A DNA stretch of 64,000 nucleotides from Rotaria macrura (lineage: Eukaryota; Rotifera; Eurotatoria; Philodinida; Philodinidae), in the NCBI GenBank assembly GCA_900239685.1, contig OENT01000009.1:1527-65526 (forward strand), in the 5' to 3' direction. This document shows, piece after piece, positions 26,446 to 39,100 of this stretch. How positions within the stretch are numbered: the stretch's first letter is position 1; every line of letters starts with the position of its first letter. Position numbers and translations under genes: made by a program. The notes beneath the pieces are model-generated. The model made no database searches, had not been told where the DNA came from, and worked only from the letters and a program-made list of their open reading frames with translations.

Positions 26446-27669
26446 ATGACCACAACTTTGGACATAGCAGTTTGTCTTGACTGTTCATCATCAATAACAT
26501 CCTATTTTAATCCTATACGTTTAAATATTCTCTCATTGATTAATACGACAATAATCGAACATCAAGCTAATGTTCGCATGGCATTAATTGAATTTCAGTC
26601 ACACACTGACTATTGGATAACAAATATTCATCCATTTACTTCATCAATGGATTTATTTCAAGAATGGATGAATGATGTTCGAACGGAAGGAAGCAACCCA
26701 AATGGGTGTAAAGCAATAGGTAAAAGAGTAATAAAGAAACAAAATCGTGTTTCCTTATTTTTATATTCTAGTTGATGCACTCGATGCATCTTTAACACTT
26801 GACTGGCGTCCAAATGTAACTATGATTGAATTTGATGCTTTCATTATTTTGCAAATGAATATTTTTTTTTCTGTTTCTTTCTTTAAAGACAAGTATTAAT
26901 CAATATCATGAAAAACTTGTAATTCTGATTACTGATGGTGCTCCATGTAATTTACACGATAAACAATGCTCGTACAAGAGTAAAGATCTATGGATGCTAT
27001 CAAATGATTTCGAAAAACAAGACATAACATTAGTTATTATTGGTATTGAACCAAGTGTTGTTATCTGTGATGATTTTTATTGTGCATTAGCTAATAAAAC
27101 AGGTAGAATGAAAAAAGGAAACTTGTTACAAGATTTTATAAGTGTTAAATGACATTTTAGGTGGAGAGTACGTTCCATTTATTAATGGACTACATGTTCT
27201 TTCTTCTGTTATACAACGAGTCATATTAGAAGAAGACACACTATCACAATTACTTCGTCATTTGAATATTCATTATGATATTGAAAATAATTCTTTATAT
27301 TGTTATTCTGATATTCAACAACGAGCACGTTTTATGATTGAATATTGTGAAACAATGACTGATATTCAAAAATGGTTGTTTAAACATCGTTATCAATCGA
27401 TTTCATATATTAATGATAATAAAATCGATGCTGATGATGAATTTGAAGGTCATTCTACATTGTCAAATGAGGATTATGTTCATTTGTTATGTCAAGATTT
27501 AAACATGATTGTATCTTCAACACCAATAACTGATGATGAAGGTTATCGAACAAGATTGCCGACGACGGCATCAGCCGATTCTAGTTTTATTCATATTGTT
27601 AGTTCACCTGCTCTATCATATCGTGTAGATTTCGATTCAACTAGTGAAATTGATGATGAATGTTTTTAA
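26446..27669 (+). CDS. vWA-domain protein, intact metal site
   Basis: Four exons: 26446-26719, 26772-26815, 26889-27102 and 27161-27669, giving 346 aa. The N-terminal half is a von Willebrand A domain. Strand 1 reads DIAVCLDCSSS, in which D12, S14 and S16 form the MIDAS DxSxS; a later MIDAS aspartate lies in VILITDGAPC. After the domain comes GGEYVPFINGLHVL and an acidic, low-complexity C-terminal tail with no recognised domain. I see no signal peptide, so an intracellular role is likely, but the function is unknown. A T-rich run and AG lie about 33 nt before the ATG. A paralogue follows at 29902. Confidence 0.82.
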
Positions 27670-29901
27670 AAAAAAATTTTACTGTATTTTAGTTGATTTT
27701 TTTCTCTGCATATTCGACTTTCTAATTTTGAACATACTAAGTATTCAAGATCTTTTATTACTATAGAGTTAACATTCGACGCCAATACGTTCCTCTTTTC
27801 TTTTCTTCTTTCGCTACATTCTAATTCATTGAATGGATTTCGTTGTGTTTTGATTGAGCATTCATTAAGGCTTAATTTATCTTCTTCTTTCTATTTTCCT
27901 ATTACTTTTAATTAGTATATCTAAGCAAGAAGATAGGCCTTTTCCGCTTCTTTTGATTTATTGATTCTTTCACTTTATTCTTTTGACAAATACCATTTTT
28001 TGTTGTCACTACCTTTCGCATTATTTAGAATGTTCGTTTTTCTAACCTTCTACTTACTGTTACAGATGTTCTCGTTTGTGTATTCACGTAGTTATACATA
28101 CATATCGTTCTGTCTCTCTCTCTCTTTATATATATATATATACATATTTCGACTAACACTTGTGCTTTATTGTTAACATTCGTTAAGTTGAATCCGTGTA
28201 CAAAAAAAGAACAGCATTAATGTTACACTAGTAAAAAAAAGAGGGACAAGAACAAAGTTTTTCAACGAATCTTGTTACTCTTGTTTTTATGAGGAACAAA
28301 ACAAATAAAGTTTTAACGATTTAAAAGAAACATTGATCGATTCGTACGTAAATGGAAAATGTGTTTGTTTTTAGACATTTATTCATTAATATAAATGAAA
28401 TTTCTACGGCTTATCAAAGTATGAAAAAAGAAATGTAAAGAATAGACCCATTTTCATTTGTCTTCACTCAATATATTCCCTAATAGATCACTACTGCTTG
28501 TGTTTATATAAGATTTTATCTAGACACTTAATCATGATTACATCTACCGAATAATTCTCTACACTAACGTTCGTACATGTTTCATCCAATCCAAAAATAA
28601 ATGCAATTTTTTTGCCAGCTTTTAACATAACTATAAATGACAGTTCTGTTTTTGTACAAAACAAATGTCTTATCAGTTGTTGAATTTGTATTAATAGAAG
28701 GAAGATTGAAATTCAAAATTCTCTCATGAATCACTTCCTGTATAATGATGAATCATCAAATCAGCCAAAGAACGACGATGAAAGAATGAATGTTACTAAT
28801 CAGATCTCATTTTCTATTAAAAAACACTTGTTAACACACAGCAGTGGCAAGACATATTTCAAAAGAGTGTTTGATTTTCAAATGATTAATAAAAATAAAA
28901 AGATGTAAACGAAATATGATTTCGTTCGTATAACTCAACTGATAACTACTTCATTCTTGTCATACATACAAGGGCTAATATAAAGAATTGAAACATTCAT
29001 AATCAAAATGTTGAACAAACTGGTATTTGTTAAAGTTCTTACTGGATTGAAACGATATTCATTAATTTTCTAGATGCTACAATATATTTTGTTAATAGTA
29101 ATTACTTCCTATCTAAATCAAGGACGCAGATTAATATGCAAATCAACGGTGACTAACTTTTTCTCAGTGATGATATAAAAAAATTAGGAGTTAATCATTG
29201 TTCTTCTATATTCTACAGGTATTCATCGACTAAAAATATGAATCAAAACGTATACTTGTTAAAGTTTTTGTTAAAGAATCATTTTTGAAGGACATTCAAT
29301 CGACAAGAACTTCGTCATTTTATATTTTGTTGTTATTGTTATTGTTGTTCTATCAGTGTAGAGAAAAGTCACAAATAAAATTTCTCTTTCTGACATTGCG
29401 TCATACTTGTTCGATATTACGAATACCCTTGGTATGACATATTCAGTTGAATTTATATTTAGATATGTGTATGCGTAAACATTAGTAATTGTTTTGCCTG
29501 GTTTTTAAAAATGGAAAGAAAAAGAAAATAAGATGCCGTCAGTCTGTTTTCTCTTATAGATACCTTTAATAGGCGAATAGATTTCTTTGAGTATCATTTA
29601 GAATATGCCATATTTATTTTATTTTGTACTCATTGTTCTTTATTACTATCTTTAGTTTATCGCTCATTCTTTGTAGATTAGATAAAATGTATAACATTCG
29701 TGTAAATTTTGTTAATTCAAGATGATGGTCTGTCATTTTTCAAAGTTGAGACTCAGATTTTGATATTTATTTTCTTGGGATTCTCACTTATCTGAATGAG
29801 TTATGTTACTTGAGACATATGAATAGATATGGTGTATCAGTGTACGAAGAATCGACTATCGTTCGTAATTCCATCTTCCTTATTTTCAGAACATATTGAC
29901 C
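27670..29901. other. Spacer between vWA paralogues
   Basis: 2.2 kb, A+T-rich, with a TC/TA microsatellite at about 28108-28145. No coding content recognised. The open frames here have no family features. Confidence 0.6.
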
Positions 29902-30895
29902 ATGCTTCATTCAACAATGAACCAGTCGATGGATATTGCTTTTGTTTTAGTTACTGTGTCATCAACAAAGCTTCTACTTTCTACAATTGAGGATACGATT
30001 TCATCGATTACAAATCCTCTAATAGAAAATAATTGTGATACTCGTTTGGCATTAGTTCAAGTTATATCTAATGGTGATTCTCATGCAACACTATGTCATT
30101 CATTTACAAGATCACTCGTAACCTTTCAACATTGGTTTTCTAACAGTTATGGATCTGTTCAGCAAGATAGCCAAGATGGAATTATTGCAATCAGTAAGGA
30201 ATACATGTATTTTTAAAATCTATTATATTTCTAAGTAACATTTAAGATGATGCCTTGACAGAAGCTCTGAACCTCAATTGGCGAATAACAGTAAAGAAAT
30301 TTCTTTTATGTCTCTCACAATCACAATGCTAAAGTTTTCATTAATTTTAAAAAATAGGATGATGATCAATGCCACGAAAAAATTGTAGTTTTGATCACGG
30401 ACGGTTTGCCATGCCGAGACTTAGTTAGTCGTACAGATATACAATATAATGACGATCCATGTGCTTGCGATACTCTTCGGGAAATCTCTAACGAGTTCGT
30501 CAATCGAAATCTTACTTTAGTAATCGTAGGTATCGGTCCAATGGTTGCTATATGTGACCGTCTCTATGGTGCTGTCGCTAGCAATACTGGTAAATTATGC
30601 CTTTTTATTTCGTTTCTCATATATCATAGTGCTTTTCCTCGTCTATCTTTTACGTTTAGGTGGAGAATATATTCCATTAATAAATGCAAGTCATGTTTTG
30701 TTTCTGTCTATACAGTCGATTATAACACAGGGATATACGTTGTCACAATCATTCCGTCATATCAAACAAGAAGAATTTGAACGGGATACTTCATATCGCC
30801 ATTCAATTGCACAGAAACAAGATGGATCACAAATGAAACATTGTCCAATGATGGCTCAAAAGGCAGCATGGCTATTAAATAACTGTTTTCGATGA
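29902..30895 (+). CDS. vWA-domain paralogue with degenerate metal site
   Basis: Four exons: 29902-30193, 30247-30290, 30358-30589 and 30660-30895, 267 aa. Intron positions and phases match those of the 26446 gene exactly. Paired blocks are NDALTEALNLNWR / VDALDASLTLDWR, HEKIVVLITDGLPC / HEKLVILITDGAPC and GGEYIPLINASHV / GGEYVPFINGLHV. The first MIDAS motif is lost: DIAFVLVTVSS replaces DIAVCLDCSSS, so the key Asp and first Ser are both Val, while ITDG is kept. The acidic C-terminal tail of the neighbour is replaced by a shorter end. Start taken at the first ATG after an AG at 29889. It could be a divergent working copy or one under relaxed selection; the frame is fully open. Confidence 0.78.
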
Positions 30896-31405
30896 GTTAA
30901 TTCTCATGATTAATCATGCATCATATCGTCTTTTATTATTGTTCTGAAATACTTGATCAGTAATTGTAAATAGATTGCTCTATGCAATCTGTGAAATATA
31001 GATGTCTTTTAGTTTTTCTTGATTTATTTTCACGTGTCCAGGAAAATCAAAGAATAGAGATTGATTGGGTCTCCATTCTGTTCTATATCGAATGGTGTAA
31101 GTAGCTGGTGTCATCTATAAGAAGTCTTCGTTTGATAGAGTGAATATATCATTTCATTATATTAGTTTTTATGTTGTATTCTGATTAAATAAAGAATTTT
31201 ATTACATGATCGAATGAAGTTTTTCGAAAATTCATCGAGTCTATAGATTGACCAATAAGAATTACCAAGAAGATGATGTTGTTTATTTGTTACTATTCCA
31301 TTGCATTTATTTATTCATTTTTCAAACAAGAAGACAAGGATCAGTGTTTCTTAATAGTCTAATGTAAAAATTAAAACATTCTATTTTAGATCGCATTAGG
31401 CAAAT
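30896..31405. other. Intergenic, RPS9 upstream
   Basis: 510 bp with no coding content. It ends in a T-rich tract and AG 17 nt before the RPS9 ATG. Confidence 0.6.
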
Positions 31406-32206
31406 ATGCCACGCGTTCCACTTGTATACAACAAGACCTATTCGACGCCTCGTCGTCCATACGAAAAAGAACGTCTCGATCAAGAACTTGAACTTATCGG
31501 TAAATTCGGTTTAAGAAATAAACGTGAAGTATGGCGTGTTCGTTATACATTGGCCAAAATTCGCAAAGCTGCCCGTGAACTATTAACGCTGGACGAAAAA
31601 GAACCCAAACGATTATTCGAAGGTTAGCTACACGAAAGGGAATAAAGAGAAAATAATACGAACATCAACATCAATTTTATTTTGTATTATTTCAGGTAAT
31701 GCTTTGCTTCGTCGTCTTGTTCGAATTGGTGTACTCGATGAATCAAAAATGAAGCTCGATTACGTGCTGGGTTTGAAAGTCGAAGACTTTTTGGAACGTC
31801 GTCTTCAAACACAACTTTTACGACTTGCTCTTGCAAAAAGTATTCATCATGCTCGTGTACTTATTCGACAACGTCACATTCGGTAAATATGAAATATAAA
31901 ATTTTAAAACAATAATAAAGATGTTGTTATTGTTTTCTTATGTAATAAATAGTGTACGAAAACAAGTAGTTAATATTCCATCATTCATTGTACGACTTGA
32001 TTCACAAAAACATATTGATTTTGCTCTCCGTTCACCATTATCGAGCGGTGGTCGACCTGGTAATTATTCATAAAATCTAACTTTCGTTTTTATTCATATA
32101 TGTACGATCTCGGTGTTTGTTTTTTCTTTTTAAAGGTCGTGTTAAACGAAAAAATATGCGAAAAGGCGAAAAAGGTGCCAATGAGGAAGATGCCGACGAA
32201 GATTAA
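31406..32206 (+). CDS. RPS9: 40S ribosomal protein S9 (uS4)
   Basis: Small-subunit protein that binds 18S rRNA early in 40S assembly. Exons 31406-31622, 31696-31882, 31953-32059 and 32136-32206 total 582 nt and 193 aa, against 194 aa in human. The whole chain is readable: [39 protein letters not shown], the S4 RNA-binding region around [17 protein letters not shown], and the basic then acidic tail [13 protein letters not shown]...EEDADED. The ATG is preceded by TTCTATTTTAG and 17 nt, a splice acceptor with no upstream coding exon in view, as expected for a trans-spliced or 5'-UTR-spliced mRNA. Confidence 0.98.
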
Positions 32207-33096
32207 ACTGTATCTGAACATACATACACACAAGCGAAGAACTAGTTGTGGCACGACAGTCATAAATGACTACCATCTTTGTTTTTCTTTTTGGTTTTCT
32301 TGTACTTGTGTTGTATGTATTCTTGTTTTGTTGACTTGATTGTCATCAAAAGCAAGAGAAGAAAAAAAAATAAGAAGAAGAAAATATCCGATGTGTTCTC
32401 TGAATAGAGAAGAAAAGATGCTTATTACATATATGATGTCCTTATTTTCATATGTAAACACGCTTAAGAAAAGGAATTGAATTGAACATACAGATTGATG
32501 ATGATCGATCGAAAAGATAAAGCTGAAGACTTCATGTGGGAAATAGGATAAAAGGAAAGAAATTCTGTAAGATGCATTGAAGAACAGCCGGAAAATAAAG
32601 ATCAACGAAGCAGATCTCTCATCATCAATTTATATAGACTAAGTATATTTTCTCTATTGTATTATAGCCATTTATCTTCGTAGTAATCCGAATGAGTAAT
32701 CATCTAGAAAAAAGAAGACGATACTATTATGAAATCAAATTTACATGAGTTTCATGGTTAGTAACTGCTCAAAATTTCCTAGATGTTTTTCTCTCGTCAA
32801 CGATTTGGTTTTTTAAATCTTTAAAAATAAAATCATAGTTCATGTCTGTTGTTGCGTTGAATCTACTATGGAGAAATTTAGTTTCTCTTTCGTATAAAAC
32901 CTTTACTGATATCATAGTAAATTTCAAATTATCTTGAAAACCATAGGTTCTTTGTTCATGACCGACTTGCGCAGACATCTATCACATCTTATGCAGCATT
33001 CTCAATCCATTAAATACTTTGATCGATCCAAACGTATCCATCAAAAGATTCCACAGAAGTCTCATCTATTATTAAGAAATTTCATCACTTTATCAA
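32207..33096. other. Intergenic between RPS9 and ADCK2
   Basis: 890 bp, A+T-rich. Open frames on either strand are short and unrecognised. Confidence 0.6.
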
Positions 33097-36084
33097 ATGT
33101 TTTCACGAGTCGGTCTCTGTGTAATTCGTCATGGTTCGATATGCTCTCACAACCTACGCTTGGTTTTACCTTCGAAAAATTCTTATCGTCATTTATTTAA
33201 ATTACCTAGACGTGGTGAAATACGTCCATGGTACCGTCGTTTTTGGCCATTAACTATCACATGTACTGTTGTCTCTGCTAGCCTTCCAATCGGTTATATT
33301 ATCTATAAAGATTTTCTTCGATATCAATTATGGATGAACAACGACAAATCATCTAATGAAAATATCGATGAGAATTCCGAATGTGTCACTCAGACAGAAC
33401 TTGATACATTTCTATCACAAACACAACACATACTTGATGCTGAACTTTACTTAAATCGTTCATCAACTTTTATTGTACCCATACGTTTATTCTTTCGAAT
33501 GATGAAACTTGTTATTGTTTTTACTCCTATTATTATTTTTTATTTTATTCAAGACAAATTTGTTCCACAATACTACGAAAAATGGTGTTGTATACTTAAA
33601 CGGTAAATGTTTTCTAAATGAAATATTCCATGAATAATTAATCGAAATAATAATTTAGATCATTTGAATATTGTGGTCCTTGTTTTATTAAACTTGGCCA
33701 ATGGATGGCAACTCGACCTGATCTATTTTCTACTCAATTTTGTTCAATATTCAATGAACTTCATTCTAATGCACCCATACATTCAGAATATGAAACACAG
33801 AAACTACTACGTGATAACAATATTAATCTTGAATCATCATCGAATATTCTATCGAAACCAATAGCAAGTGGTGCTATAGCACAAGTATATCGATGTAGAA
33901 TCGGTGATCAAGATTTAATCATGAAAATTCGTCATCCGGGCGTTCAAAATGATATTTATTATGATTTAAAAATTTTTAATATTTTTGCACGTGTCTTAAT
34001 GAAATCCATATCGAAACAAACATTTCAATGGCTCAATATTGAAGATAGTATACAATCGTTTACTAAAAACATGTTATTACAAACAAATTTAACGATTGAA
34101 ACAAAAAATTTGCAAATTTTTGAAAGAAACTTTGAAAAATATAAATTAAATATACGTTTTCCACACGTTTATTTGCCATTACCATCAACGAAAGATATTC
34201 TTTTTGAAACTTATGAAGATGGACAACTATTAAATTCATTTATGGCAACATGTACAGATGTTAAAACTAGAAAAAAATTAGCTTATCTTGGTCTTAATGC
34301 TTATTTGAAAATGTTGTTTGTTGATAATTTCGTAAGTTTTTTTTGTTCATATCTTTGACGGATAATTAAATTCTTCTAAGTGATGCTTGATGTGTACTGA
34401 TTCAATTTAGCCACTGGAGAGCAATCGATTATGAGAAACTCAAATTTTTCTTACATTCAAAAATTTCGGATAAGAAATTTTAAACGATATTACAATTGCA
34501 ATGTACTTCACTATCATCGCTGTTCGAACAAGATAGTGTATGTTTGATTGCATGAAACTACCTTTATCAATCATACTTGACACTGTTTGTCGAGCGATTA
34601 ATATATGTTTTGAATAAAAATAAAGGAATCTATCAACGGTAAATTTTTATTTAAGCCACACGAAAATCAACCACCTAATAGTTTTTGAAACACAAAAAGA
34701 AACATATTCATTTGGCAAAGTTGACAGGATAGAAAGAAAAATGTTTTCCATAGTCAGTTGTGCCAAATTCAAGGTTTGAGTAGATGGTTATTTATTCTTT
34801 TGTATGTAGAAAAGTGTATCGAAGCTTGCATAAATTTGATTAATTCTCCATGAAAACATTCTTTCTATTCGAAAATGTACTTGAGTTTCTTATCAATTAA
34901 AAATGACCTGCAAAAAATCAAAAACTTAGGGTCACAAAAGTAAAGAGTAACGAGTGCTTCCAAGAAATATCGAAAACAAGAAGTTCAATCAAATCGAGAT
35001 TATCTTCTAATATCGAAACTTACTTTTCTCTAAATAGAAAACTACAAAATTCAAGTGCATATTCTATTCGAAACACTTTTATCTTGTTTGTTTACATGAA
35101 GTACCGATCTACTGATGTAAACGTTATTCCGAGTAAATAAACCAACCGGTATGTTCCGGTCGGAAAGAATACTGACTTCCCCATAATTTTGAAAACCTTT
35201 CAGTCTTTTTCCTCTTCGGAATTCCGGCATTTTATTAGTTCTTTTTTTTTCGTCATTAATTTTCCGAAGAATACTGACTCCGTCTTCTGTGTGTGTGTGT
35301 GTGCTTATCAAAACCAAGTAAATTATGATAAAAGATTTTCCATAGCATCTCTTCTACAATCATGACATTCTCATGAGACATCTACTACATGTAGATAATT
35401 CGATTTATATTCTGTATCAGCACCAACATAACTAGATTCAAGATACAAAACAAAAGATTATGTTAATATTTTTACATTCGGAATTCATACTCATAATGAA
35501 TTTAAACTTTTAATCTTTAGGTTCATGCAGATCTTCATCCCGGTAATATTCTTGTTCATTTCGATGAAAAATCACCATGTGAACCAATTATCATCTTTCT
35601 CGATGTTGGTTTAACATCTTCTCTTAGTCGACGAGATAAAAAGAACTTCTATGATTTGTTTCGTGCAATCGTAAATTTTGATGCTACTGAAGCCGCATCA
35701 TTACTGATTGAACGTGCACCAAACGCTACTGAAATTGATGAAAAATCGAGAATAGGTTTTCGAAATGATATGTCGATATTAATCGATAATGTACTTCGAA
35801 CTCCATTGAAACAAATAGAAGTTGGACTAGTTCTACGTAATGTATTAGATTTAGGAAAAAGATATCATATTAAAATGGAATCAAATTTCACAACACTTGC
35901 TCTTGGAACAATTATTATTGAAGGTATCGGTCGACAACTTGATCCAGATTTTGATTTTGTTAATGCGGCGAAACCGTATTTACAAAAAGATTTTCAATTA
36001 GTTAAAAGTTATTTAAATCTTGTTTTTAAACAAAATCTTGTTAATTCAACGTGGTGGTCACGTTTGTTCAATAAAGATGTATAG
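33097..36084 (+). CDS. ADCK2: ADCK2, UbiB/ABC1 family mitochondrial kinase-like protein
   Basis: Mitochondrial UbiB-family protein linked to coenzyme Q metabolism. Exons 33097-33602, 33659-34331 and 35521-36084 total 1743 nt and 580 aa (human 626). The N-terminus is rich in Arg/His and poor in acids, like a mitochondrial targeting peptide, followed by a hydrophobic segment. Family marks: GPCFIKLGQWMATRPDLF (KxGQ), SGAIAQVYR in place of the Ala-rich loop, the Lys of IMKIRHPG, VHADLHPGNILV, and DVGL at the DFG site. The ADCK2-specific end KMESNFTTLALGTIIIEGIG and RQLDPDFDF separates it from ADCK1 and COQ8. AATAAA (36070-36075) overlaps the final codons. HUS1 begins 100 nt downstream. Confidence 0.93.
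34332..35520 (+). other. ADCK2 intron 2 (1.2 kb)
   Basis: Splits DNF from VHADLHPGN just before the catalytic loop. Contains a TG microsatellite at 35287-35303 and no recognised gene. Confidence 0.75.
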
Positions 36085-36184
36085 ATAGTCGTTTGATTTC
36101 TTATTTTTATTCTAGATCGTTTTCTTTTTTTCTTTTTGCTGTTTTAATTTTAACTTTACAAGAAAGAAAAGAAAAACTAAAACG
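36085..36184 (+). promoter_or_regulatory. ADCK2-HUS1 intercistronic region
   Basis: 100 nt. A T-rich run ends in TTCTAG at 36115. Directly after it, ATCGTTTT (36116-36123) is the reverse complement of AAAACGAT (36179-36186), which touches the HUS1 ATG. Inside the loop a T/C-rich arm faces an A/G-rich arm, so a hairpin could span the whole leader. Read as a trans-splice site in an operon; unproven. Confidence 0.45.
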
Positions 36185-39100
36185 ATGAAATTTCGTGCTA
36201 AATTACACAACAGTACAACAATCAATAAATTTACAAGTATATTATTATTTATCATGAGAATAATTTCAAGATAGTTTTTCCATCGTTTACAGTATCATAT
36301 AGAAAAAATAAAGAAATGTTAACCTTTTCGACGATTGTAGAAAGAAAAACAAAACACATGATTCTTATTACGATTATCGATATATATTTATTTTTGATTT
36401 ATAATAGAAATCATCATTGGTACATCAAAAATGGCTAAATCTGGTGTAGTAAGATTAACGGCTGATAAATTATTTCTAATATTGGGTGATAAATCATTTG
36501 GTGGTGGTGGTGTTTCGCTATGGATTGAACTTGATCCAATACGATTTTTCGATGATTATATTATGGATGGCTTATCACCATTAGCAAATGAAATCTATAT
36601 TGAAATTATGTTTGAAGAATTAGTACGTGCACTTAGACCAGCACAAACAGCACAATTACTACGACTTCGTTTAATCAAAAAACATAGTAGTCCATGTTTA
36701 AGTATTGATACAGAAGTTGTATGTTTCTCTCGTTATAAATTAATGATTAGTCAATCGTTCATGATATCAATCATGTCTAGATTTCATCATCAATGACTGA
36801 ACGACAATTTACATGTGATATTCCTATACACTTATTGGCACATAGACATTGGTAAGAATTGATTTAGTTTTTATAGTACTGTTAAAGATTTATTCTGTTT
36901 TTTTTAGGGTCGATTTTCAAGCTCCAAATATTCCTTCATGTGATGTGAGTATATATATATTGTTTCATTATTTTGATTTCATGCTTTCAAAAATATCACA
37001 ATTTATACAAGAGAAAAAAAAATTGAATATAATGAACAAAAACAACAGTGATTAAACAGACGAGTGTTTGTGAATAGATAAATATTGTTCCGCTTGGTGT
37101 TGGAATCGTTGTTATTTGAATAATATATCGTTCATGAAGTGCACATTCACTTGCACAATCAAGTTTTGAACATAGATCATCGTAATATATATATGAATCT
37201 TGACATGGCATTGAAATATTGATAGGTTTTTTAGCTAATGTTAAATTTGTTTTACGGACGGCAGGTAAAGTTAATTGTTGATTTTGTATTTGAAATATAA
37301 ATCCACCACCACATTCTTGACCACTATAAGCAATTGATTGACGATAATGTAGTAAATAATTAAATGAACAATTACATATTAATGGATTATTTTCTAAATG
37401 TATTGTTGAACGTGCAAATTTATTGAATGTACATGGATGAATGGTTTCAAGTTGATTCGAACGTAAATGTACATTGAACGATGTATGTGTTATTGCTGGA
37501 TGAAGACCATAGAATGAGCATGTATCAAGTTGACTGATATTATTTCCACTTAGATTAAGCTTATTTAATCGTTTGAGTGATAGAAATTCACATGGACCTA
37601 ATTCACTTATATTATTTGAAGTTATTTTCAATTGATTCAATTCATTAAGATAACCACTGTAAAAAGTTTGAGTAAAGTTTTCGATATGGTTATGTGATAG
37701 ATCAAGATATTTTAAACGATATAAACCTGTCCATACATGTGCAGATATTGAACGTAATCGATTATGTTCTAATTTTAAAATACGTAAGTTAACAAGATAC
37801 GAGAAAACGTTCGCTTTCAATATTGTTAATTCATTATGTGATAGATCGAGATAATCGATAAGAAATGGACCAGCGAATGCTTTCGGATGTCTTTGAAATG
37901 TTAAATTATGTATTGAGATTAATTTATTATGTGATAAATCTAATCGTGTAAGACGATGAGAAAATCCAAATGCATATGCTGGTAGTTGACGTATATTGTT
38001 AAATGATAAATATAATTCATATAAATCGGTTGCATTGTACAAAGCTTGAATAGGTATAAAATCAAGAGAATTATGATCAAGATAAAGATTTGATAATGGT
38101 GAAGGTTCACCGGACAATGATAAAAGAAATAGACTGATACGTTTAGTTTTTTCTCGTAATTTTATTGTTAATTCAGCTAGAAGACGTTTATATTCAGCAT
38201 TCGATGATGTCAATGAACGTTTTATTTTATACAGTTCATGTATATCTTTTCTATCCTATAATCGAATATAAAAGAAAATGAGATTTTCATGAGATAAAAT
38301 TTCATTTACCTCTTCTTCGGATTTATCAATTTCATAGTCATCAAATGTTTGAAATTGATCATCAACAATAGATATGTGTTGTTGACTAGGCCATTTATCA
38401 ATCAAATTTCGATGAGATAAATTCAATTGTACAATAAGATCATATGCAAGTGAACAAGAAAGCACCATATGACGTACATGCATATTATCAGGCACCCATG
38501 ATGTTTTGCTATTATTATTATTATTGCTATTTGTTACATTTTCAAATAAATTAAATGCTAAATCAATATTCCATTCGATAACTGTATTATTTGTTGGAAT
38601 CTTTTTAAATATTGGTATTGATGTTAATTGTCGATAGAAACAATCGATCCATAAACGTTTACTTTCGATTTCGCATATACATTGACAAGGTGCCGTGACT
38701 GGACATGGTTCAACATATTGATGATTTGTACGAATATCGATATTAGTTGAATATAGATATGGTGAACATGCTGATATAGATAGTGCATGGATGGATGATG
38801 ATAAAGTCATTATATTGAGAATAAAAATTATTTTTAAAATAGACGATAAAAATAGTCTATCATTATGAAATAAAGTAATTGAAGAAAAAGAAAACGGCAC
38901 TGCAATGTACCACCATTGCATTCTTCCTCATAGTGTTAATATTCTTGAGTAACAGCTCATTAGTACTGATAGATGACAAGAGCTGAATAAACCTAGAAAG
39001 AAGGAGAAAAAAAAATAACTGAAATGTAAAACAAAACAAAACAAAACAAAAAGAAAAACTTTGCTATTATTCTGTTTGTGTTGCTTCTATTTTCTAGTAT

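Noticed and set aside
36908-37055. HUS1 looked truncated, with a short C-terminal tail ending at 37055 against the LRR gene.
   Set aside because: GTGAGT at 36945 is a good donor, and the true C-terminal half is found at 40580-41170 in frame. The read-through tail only mimics the first residues.
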